NCBI RefSeq assembly: GCF_024807615.1
Contig: NZ_JANUCJ010000001.1
Location: forward strand, 1,120,361 to 1,184,360
Direction: 5' to 3'
DNA length: 64,000 nucleotides
Source of the DNA: Tsukamurella ocularis
GTDB lineage: Bacteria; Actinomycetota; Actinomycetes; Mycobacteriales; Mycobacteriaceae
The translations under genes and the position numbers were made by a program. The notes below the pieces were generated by a model, which saw only the letters and a program-made list of their open reading frames with translations, ran no database searches and was not told where the DNA came from. Below, in pieces: positions 25,849 through 34,577 of this stretch (position 1 is its first letter; the number at the start of each line of letters is the position of its first letter).

Positions 25849-26711
25849 GCGATCCCGGCCCGGGGCACGACGACCATCGGGACGTCGAGGACGCGGAGCA
25901 TCTTGGCAGCGGTGGAGCCGAGGAACAGGTGCCGCGGCGCGGCGAGGCGGCTCGAGCCCACCATGATCAGGTCGCCGGCGTGCCAGTCGAGGCTGTTGAC
26001 GGCGTCCTCGACGGTATCGCCGAGCACCACCACCGACTCCACGTCGGCGGTGGCGGGCAGGCGGTTCCGGGCATCGTCGAGCACGGCGGCCGAATGGCTG
26101 CGCGCCTTCTCGAGAGCCTCCTGGTCGGCCTGGTGCACGCCGGGCATGAGATCGACGGCGATGAGCGAGACGAGCCGCAACGGCACGCCCGCGCGCTCGG
26201 CGCCCGCGATGGCGGCGTCGAGCAGTTCCTCGGCGCCGGGGCGCGCGCCGACGGCGCAGGTCACCGACCGCACCCGCTCCGCCTTGCTGTGCCGCTGTCC
26301 GCGCGGCGCCAGTGCGACGGCGACCGGTGCGGAGTGGATGAGGTCGTTGACCACCGGCCCGAGCGAGTGCCGCCCCAGCAGGCCGCCGCCCGTCGCGCCG
26401 ACGACCACGATCGTCGCGTCGAGGCGCTGCGCCTCGGCGATGACGCCCTCCGCGATCGAGTCGTACACGCCGATGTGCGTGGACACCTCGACGTCGCTCG
26501 GCACGAGTTCGCGCGCCTGGGCCAGCCACGCGTCGGCCTGGTCCGTGAGGACCTGGTCCACGAGGTCGCCGGAGACGAAGGCGCCGGTCTGGTCGGGCGG
26601 GACCACCATCCCGAGCGCGAGTTCCGCGTTCAGGGAACGGGCGAGCTGCACGCCGAGCGCGACGGCGTCGCGGCCGCCGTCGGTGGCGAGGTAGGCGACG
26701 TAGACCTTCAT
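25845..26711 (-). CDS. Tandem universal stress protein
   Basis: A 288-residue cytoplasmic protein made of two USP domains (about 1-140 and 150-288). Each begins with a beta strand followed by a helix. Both end with an ATP-loop-like stretch, VVVGATGGGLLGRHSLGPVVNDLIHSAPVAVA in pieces for domain 1 and MVGSSRLAAPRHLFLGSTA for domain 2, fitting G-2x-G-9x-G(S/T) only partly in the first. It is encoded between the amine oxidase and the permease with 4-base overlaps, so it belongs to the catabolic operon. A role in permease control or peroxide stress is speculative. Confidence 0.85.
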   Translation of the reverse strand: MKVYVAYLATDGGRDAVALGVQLARSLNAELALGMVVPPDQTGAFVSGDLVDQVLTDQADAWLAQARELVPSDVEVSTHIGVYDSIAEGVIAEAQRLDATIVVVGATGGGLLGRHSLGPVVNDLIHSAPVAVALAPRGQRHSKAERVRSVTCAVGARPGAEELLDAAIAGAERAGVPLRLVSLIAVDLMPGVHQADQEALEKARSHSAAVLDDARNRLPATADVESVVVLGDTVEDAVNSLDWHAGDLIMVGSSRLAAPRHLFLGSTAAKMLRVLDVPMVVVPRAGIA

Positions 26712-28696
26712 TTCTCTCCCTCACAGCCGGCGGATCCGGCGGCGGCACCGTCGGTCTCGGTGGAACAGCAGGACGAGGACTTCGCCGGGGTGGGCGCCAC
26801 GTCGATCGACGGGTTGCGGTCGAAGAAGCCGAAGGGCTTGAGCCAGAAGCTCACCGTGTCGGCCGGCATGATCGGCCAGTCCTCGGGCCGGGTGATGTGG
26901 TGGATGCCGAAGGTGTACCAGAGCACCACGTCGGTGTTCTCGATCGACCGGTCGGCCGCGGTCCACGCGGGCAGCCCCATGCCGCCGCCGCCCTGGTTCA
27001 CGAACTCGCCCGCGGGCCAGCGCTCCTCGCGGTCGTTGGGCGTCACCCACAGCGTGTGCTCGATCGCGCGGCAGCGGTCGAGGATGGGGGAGGCCGGGTC
27101 GAACATCGCGGGGACGTTCGCGGAGGCCACCAGTTTGTACGACGGGGACGTGCCGAGGCCGGTCTTCACGTTGTCGTTGACCACCTTCCACGAGCGCTGC
27201 GTCGGGTAATGGGGGTCCTGCTTGCCCTCGGATTCGGTGCGCAGCGGCGTGTTCACCTGCTGCAACGACAGCCCGTACGGATTGTCGGGTCCGGTGGGCA
27301 CCATCCGCGTCTCGGACTGGTAGACGGTGTTGTTCTCGCCGTCCACGTCGAGGTCCATGCGCGCGACGATGAAGTGCTGGTGGAAGGGCGCGTAGGTGCG
27401 CTGGTCGACGAGGGTGCCGTGCGGGTGCGAGCCGCCCTCGGGGAAGTGGCTGACCACCATGATGCCGGTGGCCCGCACCTCGCACTCGATGTTGCCGTCC
27501 TCGTAGAACCGCCAGTAGGTGAGGTACTCGTAGTTCGCGACGGTGACGTGGAAGGAGACGGTCAGGCGGCGCATGCGGCGGACCTCGGCGCCGGCGTGGT
27601 GGTCGACGTGCTTCCAGAGGACGGCGTTGTCCTCCTCGTGGATGCAGATCGCGTTGGCGATGTCGTAGGGCTCGCCCTTGCTGTCGTGGAGCGTGGCGTC
27701 CAGGTACCGGATCTCGCCGAGGCAGTCGCAGCCGAGTGCGAGCGAGGTGGTCATGAAGCCGAGGCCCCACTCGCCGATGTCGAAGGCGGTGCGCCGGTAG
27801 TGGTCCTCGCAGTGGTCGCGGTACGGGACCATCATCTCGGCGAAGGAGAGCCGGTGCGCGATCTTGCGCACGTTCCCGTTGTCGTTGTACGTGATGGCGT
27901 GCAGGGTCATGCCCTCGCGGTAGTTGAAGCCCACCCGCAGCGACCAGTTCTGCCAGGTCAGCTTGTTGCCCTCGAGGGTGAAGCCGGGGCCCTCCGGCTG
28001 GGTGATCTCGAGCGGCTTGCGCTCGGGGCGCGTGCTCGCCTCGCGGATCTCCTTGGGCAGCATGCGTGGCACGTACTCGCCCATGATCTCCGGGCGGTCC
28101 ACGCGGAAGGTGTCCTCGATGCGCAGCAGCTCCATGGTGTTCAGGTCGATCACGCAGTGGAAGCCGTTGACGGGCCCGGCGTAGGGGTTGGCACCGTCGG
28201 ACGCCCGGACCCAGGTGTCGGACCAGCCGATCCGGCGCCCCGCGAACTCCTCCGGGATCAGCACCGCGCCGTAGGTCCAGGTGTCCATGAAGACCAGCGA
28301 CATGTCGGTATGCCCGCGCGCGGCCAGCGCGGCGATGACGTCGGGGTGCGCGCGCAGGGCCTGATCGGCCTCGTCCCACTCGTCGACGGTGACGTTCGCC
28401 TGCACGCCAGGGATGTGGTCGAACGCGGTGACGGTGTCGGAGGTCAGCGAGAGGCGGACCTTGTAGGTGCGGTTCGCGGTGCGGTCGAAGAGGACCGCGA
28501 CGGCGACGCGCTCGCACGGCGTCCCGTCGGTGTCGAAGGCCGTGATCTCGGCCTTGCTCGGCTCGAACATCTCGATCGAGGCGTAGCGCCAGTCGGCGGT
28601 CACGCCGTACTCGCGGGCGAGCAGCGCGGTGACTGCACGGATCTCGTCGGCGGAGAGGGGGTCGAGCGGGTGGGCGGCGGGGGAGGGGTTCTGCAT
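26708..28696 (-). CDS. Copper-containing primary-amine oxidase (topaquinone enzyme)
   Basis: A 662-residue CuAO that turns a primary amine, water and O2 into aldehyde, ammonia and H2O2. The topaquinone precursor is Tyr389 in NYEY (388-391), the catalytic base is Asp306 in AFDIGEWG, copper ligands are His439 and His441 in HQH, and a third His lies in the FGIHHITRPEDWP stretch near 610. The small N2/N3 domains precede the large beta-sandwich. No signal peptide, as in Arthrobacter enzymes acting on phenethylamine, tyramine or histamine. In this operon putrescine is an attractive substrate, giving 4-aminobutyraldehyde, but aromatic amines cannot be excluded. A Cys-rich tail (SSSCCSTE) is unusual. 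Confidence 0.93.
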   Translation of the reverse strand: MQNPSPAAHPLDPLSADEIRAVTALLAREYGVTADWRYASIEMFEPSKAEITAFDTDGTPCERVAVAVLFDRTANRTYKVRLSLTSDTVTAFDHIPGVQANVTVDEWDEADQALRAHPDVIAALAARGHTDMSLVFMDTWTYGAVLIPEEFAGRRIGWSDTWVRASDGANPYAGPVNGFHCVIDLNTMELLRIEDTFRVDRPEIMGEYVPRMLPKEIREASTRPERKPLEITQPEGPGFTLEGNKLTWQNWSLRVGFNYREGMTLHAITYNDNGNVRKIAHRLSFAEMMVPYRDHCEDHYRRTAFDIGEWGLGFMTTSLALGCDCLGEIRYLDATLHDSKGEPYDIANAICIHEEDNAVLWKHVDHHAGAEVRRMRRLTVSFHVTVANYEYLTYWRFYEDGNIECEVRATGIMVVSHFPEGGSHPHGTLVDQRTYAPFHQHFIVARMDLDVDGENNTVYQSETRMVPTGPDNPYGLSLQQVNTPLRTESEGKQDPHYPTQRSWKVVNDNVKTGLGTSPSYKLVASANVPAMFDPASPILDRCRAIEHTLWVTPNDREERWPAGEFVNQGGGGMGLPAWTAADRSIENTDVVLWYTFGIHHITRPEDWPIMPADTVSFWLKPFGFFDRNPSIDVAPTPAKSSSCCSTETDGAAAGSAGCEGEK

Positions 28697-28742
28697 CGCG
28701 GGGTGCCTTTCTCGGCGGGCGGTGGTCGGCCGGATCGGGAGG

Positions 28743-30170
28743 TCAGTCGTTGCTGCTCATGACGTGCTTGATTCGGGTGTAGTCCTCCAGGCCGTACGCC
28801 GACAGGTCTTTGCCGTAACCCGAGTGCTTGAATCCGCCGTGCGGCATCTCCGCGACGAGCGGGATGTGGCAGTTGATCCAGACCGCGCCCGCGTCGATCC
28901 GGATGCTCATCCGGTTCGCGGTGGCGTGATCGGTGGTCCACACGCTGGACGCGAGGCCGTACTGCACGCCGTTCGCGAGCGCGACCGCCTCGTCCTCGGT
29001 GGCGAAGGGCTGCACCGTGATGATGGGGCCGAAGGTCTCCTCCTGCACGATCGCGTCGTCCTGCCGCACGCCCGTGATCACTGTGGGCTCGACGTAGAAG
29101 CCCGTCTCGCCCACGCGCTTCCCGCCCGTCGCGACCGTCGCGTGCGCGGGGAGCGCGGCCAGCTTCTCCATGACGCGGCCGAAGTGGTGGACGTTGTTGA
29201 GGGGCCCGTAGAAGGCGTCCGGATCGTCGGGGGCACCGGGCCGCAGGGTCTGGGCCTGGGCGACCAGGGCAGCCACGAAGGCGTCGTACACGGACTCGTG
29301 CACCAGCGCGCGGGTCGCGGCGGTGCAGTCCTGGCCGGCGTTGAAGAACGCGGCCTGCGCGATGCCCTCGGCGGCGCGGGCGATGTCGGCGTCGCCGAAG
29401 ACCACCGCGGGAGCCTTGCCGCCGAGTTCCAAGTGCGCTCGCTTGAGGTCCGTCGCGGCAGCGGTCGCGACGGCTATGCCTGCGCGGACGGAGCCGGTGA
29501 TCGCGACCAACCCGAGCGCGGGGTCGTTGACCAGCCGGGCGCCGACGGCACCGTCGCCGAGCACGACGTTGAGGACGCCGTCGGGGAAAATACCCTGTGC
29601 GATCCGCGCCAGCACCAGCGTCGACTCGGGCGTGGTGTCGGAGGGCTTGAGCACCAGCGTGTTCCCCGCGGCGAGGGCGGGCGCGATCTTCCAGATCGCC
29701 ATCATGAACGGGTAGTTCCACGGGGTCACCTGGCCGACGACGCCGATCGGCTCGCGCCGCACGTACGAGGTGAAGCCCTCCATGTACTCGCCGGCCGAGC
29801 GCCCCTCGAGCAAGCGGGCGGCGCCGGCGAAGAAGCGCACCTGATCGGCGCAGACCAGGACCTCCTCGGACTTGACCAGGGCCGCGATCTGGCCGGTGTT
29901 GCGGACCTGGGCGGCGACGATCTCGTCGGCGTGCTCCTCGATGGCGTCCGCGAGCTTGAGCAGCGCCGCCTGACGCGCGCTCGGGGTGGTGCGGCCCCAG
30001 GTGAGGAAGGCGCGCTCGGCCGCCGCGATCGCGGCGGCCACCTCCTCCTCGGTCGAGACCGGCGAGACCGCGACGACGGTCTCGGTGGTCGGGTCGACGA
30101 TGTCGATCGACGCGGACGACGTCGAGTCGACGAACGCGCCGTCGATGAAGTTCTGGAGGCGGTCGGACAT
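28743..30170 (-). CDS. NAD-dependent aldehyde dehydrogenase, probably aminobutyraldehyde dehydrogenase
   Basis: A 475-residue ALDH. TPWNYPFMMAIWKIAPALAAGN, the ITGSVRAGIAVA cofactor loop, LELGGKAPAVVFGDAD with catalytic Glu, and FFNAGQDCTAATRALV with catalytic Cys are intact. The GQDCTAATR context and the C-terminal HGGFKHSGYGKDLSAYGLEDYT are typical of gamma-aminobutyraldehyde dehydrogenases (PatD/KauB group). It is first in the six-gene operon and 46 bases before the amine oxidase gene, so it would oxidise that enzyme's aldehyde product, GABA being the result if putrescine is the amine. Phenylacetaldehyde is an alternative substrate. Confidence 0.88.
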   Translation of the reverse strand: MSDRLQNFIDGAFVDSTSSASIDIVDPTTETVVAVSPVSTEEEVAAAIAAAERAFLTWGRTTPSARQAALLKLADAIEEHADEIVAAQVRNTGQIAALVKSEEVLVCADQVRFFAGAARLLEGRSAGEYMEGFTSYVRREPIGVVGQVTPWNYPFMMAIWKIAPALAAGNTLVLKPSDTTPESTLVLARIAQGIFPDGVLNVVLGDGAVGARLVNDPALGLVAITGSVRAGIAVATAAATDLKRAHLELGGKAPAVVFGDADIARAAEGIAQAAFFNAGQDCTAATRALVHESVYDAFVAALVAQAQTLRPGAPDDPDAFYGPLNNVHHFGRVMEKLAALPAHATVATGGKRVGETGFYVEPTVITGVRQDDAIVQEETFGPIITVQPFATEDEAVALANGVQYGLASSVWTTDHATANRMSIRIDAGAVWINCHIPLVAEMPHGGFKHSGYGKDLSAYGLEDYTRIKHVMSSND

Positions 30171-30284
30171 CGCGGCCCTTTCGGTGGGGGACGGGGAAGT
30201 CCTCTCACTGTGCGCTGGGTCACTGGATCGCGCATCTGCCAGAATGGCGAAACTAGTCGTATCGACTCGACGGATTGGAGTGGC
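30171..30284. promoter_or_regulatory. Divergent promoter region, amine-catabolic operon and PucR-type regulator
   Basis: The 114 bases between the dehydrogenase start and the regulator ATG should hold both promoters. GGAG at 30277-30280 serves the regulator. A run rich in A+T around 30245-30265 (AAACTAGTCGTATCG) is the likely promoter core. I see no clear long palindrome. Confidence 0.4.
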
Positions 30285-31809
30285 ATGGCGGTCACCGTGC
30301 GCTGGCTCCTCGAGCAGCGCGACCTCGGGCTCGGGTTGCGCGCGGGCGCGGCCGCCACCGACGTGCCGATCACCTTCGTCATCACCACGGAACTGGCCGA
30401 TCCCACGCCGTGGCTCACCGGCGGCGAGATGTTGCTCACCACCGGGATCGGGATCCCGCCCGGCGACGAGGGCTGTCGTGACTACGTGCGGCGGCTCATC
30501 GGCCGGGGCGTCTCCGCCCTGGGCTTCGGCGTCGGCGTCTCCCGCGCCAGCGCGCCGTCGGCGCTGGTCGCGGCGGCGGACGAGGTCGGGCTCGCGCTCG
30601 TGGACGTGCCCCTGCCCACGCCCTTCGTGGCCGTCGCGCGCACCGTCATCGACGAGATCGCGCGCCGCGCGAACCGGTCCCAGGTGGCGGCGGGCCGCGC
30701 CCAGCAGCGCATGACCCGCGCCGCGGTGACCGGCGGGCCGTCGGCCACGCTGCGCGAGCTGGCGATGGGTTCCGGCGGCGCGGCGCTGCTCCTGGACCGT
30801 AGCGGGCGGGTCGTGCAGGCCCACCCGGCGGACGTGGACGCGGCCGTCGCGCGCGAGGTCGGCGTTCAGGCTCGGTCTCATGTCGCGGCGTCGGCGGTGG
30901 GGCCCGTGACCGCGCCGGCGGCCGAACGCACCGCCGTGCGCGGCACCATCGTGACCCAGCCTATTCGCGTGGGCGACCGCGGTCACGGCCATCTCGGGGT
31001 GGTTCTGCCCCGCGACCCGTCGGCAGCGGACCACGTGCTCATCGGCCATGCCAACTCCCTGCTCGCGCTGGACTTCGAGCGACCGCTGCGCTTGCGACTC
31101 GCGCAGTGGCGGATGAATGCGGCGGCCCTGCGCCTCGTCCTGTCCGCGGGCGGCGAGTTCGACGAAGCGGCGCAGCTCGTCGGCGAGGCCGCGGATCCTT
31201 CCGGGGTCCGCGCGTTCATGGTCAGAGGCGGCGATGCGGACGTTGTGGTCGCCGCACTGCGGGCGGCGTTGCACGACGCGGGCCGGCCGGTGTTCGTCTC
31301 CGAGGCGGCCGGCCCGGGCGGCGTGGTGGCACTCCTCGGCGGTGACGACGGCCTGGCCTTCGCCGACACCCTGGTCGCGGGGCTCGCTCCGGGTGAGCGC
31401 GGCCGGTTGCAGCTCGGGCTCGGGGCGCCGCACGCGCCGGGCGCGGTGGCCGAGGCGGTCACCGCGGCGGAGCTCGCGTGTCGCGCGGCCCGGCCGGGGG
31501 GGCGGCACCGTCGACGCCGCCGCGCTCGCCGGGCGCACCCTCTTCACCGACCCCGGCACCCGCGACGCTCTCGCGCGGCTCGACCGGGCTCTGCTCGAGC
31601 CGCTCCGCGCGCACGACGGCCTCGCCGAGGCACTCCGGTCGTACCTGGAGAACCACGGCCAGTGGGAGGGGACGGCCGCGGCGCTCGGGGTGCACCGGCA
31701 CACGGCGCGGGCACGAGTCGCCCGCGCGGAGGAGTTGCTCGGGGTGGACCTCAGGTCGGCGCGGGTGCGCGCCGAGCTCCTACTGGCGCTGCTGCTCGGC
31801 GACGAGTAG
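30285..31809 (+). pseudogene. PucR-family transcriptional regulator with a +1 frameshift in a run of seven G
   Basis: Purine-catabolism-type (PucR) regulator. The N-terminal PucR domain (residues about 1-125, starting VTVRWLLEQRDLGLGLRAG), the middle CdaR-like region, and in another frame the C-terminal helix-turn-helix (YLENHGQWEGTAAALGVHRHTARARVARAEELLGVDL) are all preserved. The break lies at seven G (31496-31502): six G would give a continuous 507-residue protein ending at 31809. As written the frame runs into Arg-rich nonsense to 31829 and loses DNA binding. A GGAG site precedes the ATG by four bases. The divergent position implies control of the amine operon. Loss, phase variation and sequencing error are all possible. 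Confidence 0.75.
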
Positions 31810-32427
31810 CGCGCGCAGGCCCTCGATGAGCGCGGCGAGCCCCAGGTCGAAGGCCTGCAGCGAGCGGTCCGGGCCCGACGGTGCCGCCGCCAGCGCGCGG
31901 CGCAGATCGTCGGTCGCGGCCTCGTCGTCGTTCACGGCGATGGGGACCTCGGGCGCGGAGACGTCGAGCGCCGCGCCCAGGAGGAAGTTCTCCACGCCGA
32001 CGACGATGCCCATGACCTGCTCGACCGGGAACCCCCCGCGCAGCAGGCCGGCGGTCGCGGCCGCGTACATCGCCAGGTTCTGCGGACCGCCGATGGTCTC
32101 GGTGGCGAGCAGTCGCACCGCGGACGGATGCGCGGCGAAGGCGGTGCGATACGTGCGGGCCCAGGTGTCGAGCGCCGTGTCCCAGGGCTGGGTCGCGAAG
32201 CAGGCCGCGTCGATATCGGCGGTCACGAGGTCGCGGACCAGGCCGATGACGCCCGCGCGCCCATCGACGTGGTGATACAGCGACGAGACCTGGACACCGA
32301 GGCGGCGGGCGAGCGCCGGCATGCTCAGGGTGCCCTCGCGGTCGACGAGCTCCAGGGCCGCCGCGCCGATCGAGGCGCGGTCGAGTTGCGGGGTGCTCGG
32401 CCGGCCGACGCGTCTGCTCACCTGCAC
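31780..32427 (-). CDS. TetR/AcrR family repressor
   Basis: A 215-residue one-component regulator. The helix-turn-helix covers residues about 17-60 (LSMPALARRLGVQVSSLYHHVDGRAGVIGLV), with the SLYHHV recognition helix typical of TetR proteins. The C-terminal helices (LATETIGGPQNLAMYAAATAGLLRGGF) would bind the ligand. It is divergent from the agmatine-degradation genes across a 114-base gap full of TATCGA repeats, so it most likely represses them and itself in the absence of agmatine or a derivative. The 3' end overlaps the PucR-type gene by 30 bases, tail to tail. GTG at 32427 is chosen; a GTG two codons later is equally possible. Confidence 0.85.
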   Translation of the reverse strand: MQVSRRVGRPSTPQLDRASIGAAALELVDREGTLSMPALARRLGVQVSSLYHHVDGRAGVIGLVRDLVTADIDAACFATQPWDTALDTWARTYRTAFAAHPSAVRLLATETIGGPQNLAMYAAATAGLLRGGFPVEQVMGIVVGVENFLLGAALDVSAPEVPIAVNDDEAATDDLRRALAAAPSGPDRSLQAFDLGLAALIEGLRALLVAEQQRQ

Positions 32428-32459
32428 GAACCTACCCGACGCTGCGCTTAATCGACAGT

Positions 32460-32525
32460 CTTTCGATTTGGCCCTTGTCGCGGCGGACTCCTCGGTCTAT
32501 CGTTTATCGAAAGCCTATCGATAAG
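32460..32525. promoter_or_regulatory. Candidate operator with repeated TATCGA elements
   Basis: CTTTCGAT at 32460-32467 is the inverted copy of ATCGAAAG at 32506-32513. CTATCG (32497-32502), TTATCGA (32504-32510) and the palindrome TATCGATA (32516-32523) form closely spaced half-sites just before the AGAGGA ribosome site of the amidase gene. The spacing suits a TetR dimer or two dimers bound near the transcription start. Confidence 0.5.
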
Positions 32526-32541
32526 TGGAAGAGGACCCGAG

Positions 32542-33519
32542 ATGGAGCTCATCGTCGCGCCGGAGATCCTGGCGTCGCCCGCCCGCGTGGACGCACCCGA
32601 CCGGGGGCCGCTGCGCGTCGCGCTGGTGCAACACCGCTGGCACGACGACGCACACCTGCTCGCGGCGGAGCTCACCGATGCCATCGGGCAGGCGGCCCGG
32701 GCCGGAGCGAAGGTCGTCTTCCTCTCCGAGATCACGCTGCTGCGCTACCCGGCGTTCGAGCGGGGTGGCGTGCAGCCCAGCGGGCTCGCGGAGGATCTGC
32801 TCACCGGACCCACCTTCGCCTTCGCCGCGGCCGCGGCCAGGGAGCACGGCGTGGTGGTGCACGCCTCGCTCTACGAGCGCCACCCCGACGCGGAGCCGCT
32901 GGGCTACAACACCGCGATCATGGTCTCGCCGTCCGGCGACCTGCTGGCCCGCACCCGCAAGCTGCACATCCCGGTCACGGCCGGCTACTACGAGGACACC
33001 TACTTCCTGCGCGGCCCCGCGCAGGCCGAGGGCGCCGAGCCCTACCCCGTGCATACGCCCGCGGAGCTCGGTGGCGCTCGCTTCGGCCTCCCGACCTGCT
33101 GGGACGAGTGGTTCCCCGAGGTCGCGCGCGCCTACTCCCTGGGCGGCGCCGACGTCATCGCCTACCCCACGGCGATCGGCTCCGAACCCGACCACCCCGA
33201 CTTCGACACCGCCCCGCTGTGGCGGCAGGTGATCGTCGGCAACGGCATCTCGAGCGGCACCTTCATGGTGGTGCCCAACCGCTGGGGCGATGAGGGCGCG
33301 ATCACCTTCTACGGCAGCTCCTTCATCTCGGACCCGTACGGCCGCATCCTGGTCGAGGCGCCTCGCGACGCCTCCGCCGTGCTCGTCGCCGACCTCGACC
33401 TGGACCAGCGGCGCGACTGGCTGACACTCTTCCCGTTCCTCACCACCCGCCGCCCCGACACCTACGGCGTGCTGGTCGAGGGTGCCGAGGTCAGCGGCCC
33501 GCTCGGGGGTGCGAAGTGA
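32542..33519 (+). CDS. aguB: N-carbamoylputrescine amidase (nitrilase superfamily)
   Basis: A 325-residue carbon-nitrogen hydrolase that would convert N-carbamoylputrescine to putrescine, CO2 and ammonia. The catalytic triad is visible as Glu63 (FLSEITLLRYP), Lys140 (RKLHIP) and Cys186 (PTCWDEWFPE). The CWDEWFPE context, GYYEDTYF and the TPLLWRQVIVGN-like segment fit AguB. About 25 extra residues precede the usual start of the family. A GAGGA site lies seven bases before the ATG. Its stop overlaps the aguA start (GTGA), making a two-gene agmatine pathway operon next to its probable TetR repressor. Confidence 0.88.
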   Translation: MELIVAPEILASPARVDAPDRGPLRVALVQHRWHDDAHLLAAELTDAIGQAARAGAKVVFLSEITLLRYPAFERGGVQPSGLAEDLLTGPTFAFAAAAAREHGVVVHASLYERHPDAEPLGYNTAIMVSPSGDLLARTRKLHIPVTAGYYEDTYFLRGPAQAEGAEPYPVHTPAELGGARFGLPTCWDEWFPEVARAYSLGGADVIAYPTAIGSEPDHPDFDTAPLWRQVIVGNGISSGTFMVVPNRWGDEGAITFYGSSFISDPYGRILVEAPRDASAVLVADLDLDQRRDWLTLFPFLTTRRPDTYGVLVEGAEVSGPLGGAK

Positions 33520-34535
33520 CCTGGCGCATGCCGTCGGAGACGGCGCCGCAGACCCGCACCTGGATGGCCTACCCGTCCGCCGGCTACTCGCTCGGGGACA
33601 CCACCGAGGAGCAGCACTCCGCCCGCGCCACGTGGGCGGCGGTCGCGAACGCGATCGTCGACTTCCAGCCCGTCACCGTCGTGGTCGATCCCGCCGAGCG
33701 CGAGGCCGCCGACCGGTACCTGTCGGGCGAGGTCGAGATCGTGGAGGCGCCGCTGAACGACGCCTGGATGCGCGACATCGGGCCGACCTTCGTCGTCGAC
33801 GGGGCCGGCCGGCTCGGCGCCGTCGACTGGGTCTTCAACGGCTGGGGCGGCCAGTCCTGGGCGACGTGGGACCGGGACAGTCGGATCGGGCGGTTCGTCG
33901 CCGACCTCGCCGGCGCGGAATACATCGGGTCCGAGCTGGTGAACGAGGGCGGAGGCATCAACGTCGACGGTGCCGGGACCGTCCTGCTCACCGACACGGT
34001 GCAGCTGGATCCGGGCCGCAATCCGGGCACGTCGAAGGCGCAGGTGGAGACGGAGCTGGCGCGCACGATCGGTGCGACGCACGCCGTCTGGCTGCCCTTC
34101 GGGCTCGCCCGCGACTCCGACACCTTCGGCACCCGCGGCCACGTCGACATCGTGGCGACCATCCCGTCGCCGGGCACGGTCCTGCTGCACGACCAGCGCG
34201 ACCCGTCGCACCCCGACCACGCGCGCTGCTCCGAGCTGCGGGAGACGTTCGCGACGTCGACCGACGCCGCGGGCCGCTCGTGGAACGTCCTGTCCGTCCC
34301 CGCCCCGACGGTGCTCCGCGACGACGAGGGCTTCGTCGACTACAGCTACATCAACCACGTCGTGATCAACGACGCAGTGGTGGCCTGCTCCTTCGACGAC
34401 CCGAACGACGCCGTGGCGGTGGAGGTCCTGGCCGCGGCTTACCCGCGGCGCGAGATCGTCACCGTCGACGCGCGGCCCCTGTTCGCCCGAGGCGGCGGCA
34501 TCCACTGCATCACGCAGCAGCAGCCCGCCGTCTGA
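33516..34535 (+). CDS. aguA: Agmatine deiminase
   Basis: A 339-residue peptidylarginine-deiminase-fold enzyme that hydrolyses agmatine to N-carbamoylputrescine and ammonia. TRTWMAYPSAG at the N-terminus, APLNDAWMRDIGPTFVVD with the Asp and Arg that hold the guanidinium, NEGGGINVDG, FGTRGHVDIVATIPSPG with the catalytic His, and Cys331 in GGGIHCITQQQP near the end are all in place. The GTG start overlaps the amidase stop by 4 bases. The product feeds AguB, and the putrescine formed could enter the amine-oxidase operon 2 kb to the left. Confidence 0.92.
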   Translation: MTWRMPSETAPQTRTWMAYPSAGYSLGDTTEEQHSARATWAAVANAIVDFQPVTVVVDPAEREAADRYLSGEVEIVEAPLNDAWMRDIGPTFVVDGAGRLGAVDWVFNGWGGQSWATWDRDSRIGRFVADLAGAEYIGSELVNEGGGINVDGAGTVLLTDTVQLDPGRNPGTSKAQVETELARTIGATHAVWLPFGLARDSDTFGTRGHVDIVATIPSPGTVLLHDQRDPSHPDHARCSELRETFATSTDAAGRSWNVLSVPAPTVLRDDEGFVDYSYINHVVINDAVVACSFDDPNDAVAVEVLAAAYPRREIVTVDARPLFARGGGIHCITQQQPAV

Positions 34536-34554
34536 ATCGACGCCGTTCGCGCAG

Positions 34555-34577
34555 TACAGTGCGACGATGGGGAGCCG
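34555..34577 (+). promoter_or_regulatory. Candidate promoter and ribosome site of the TauE-like permease
   Basis: TACAGT at 34555-34560 is a good -10 box whose transcript would begin near 34567. GGGGAG follows five to nine bases before the ATG at 34578. This suggests the permease can be transcribed separately from the agmatine genes that end at 34535. Confidence 0.4.
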
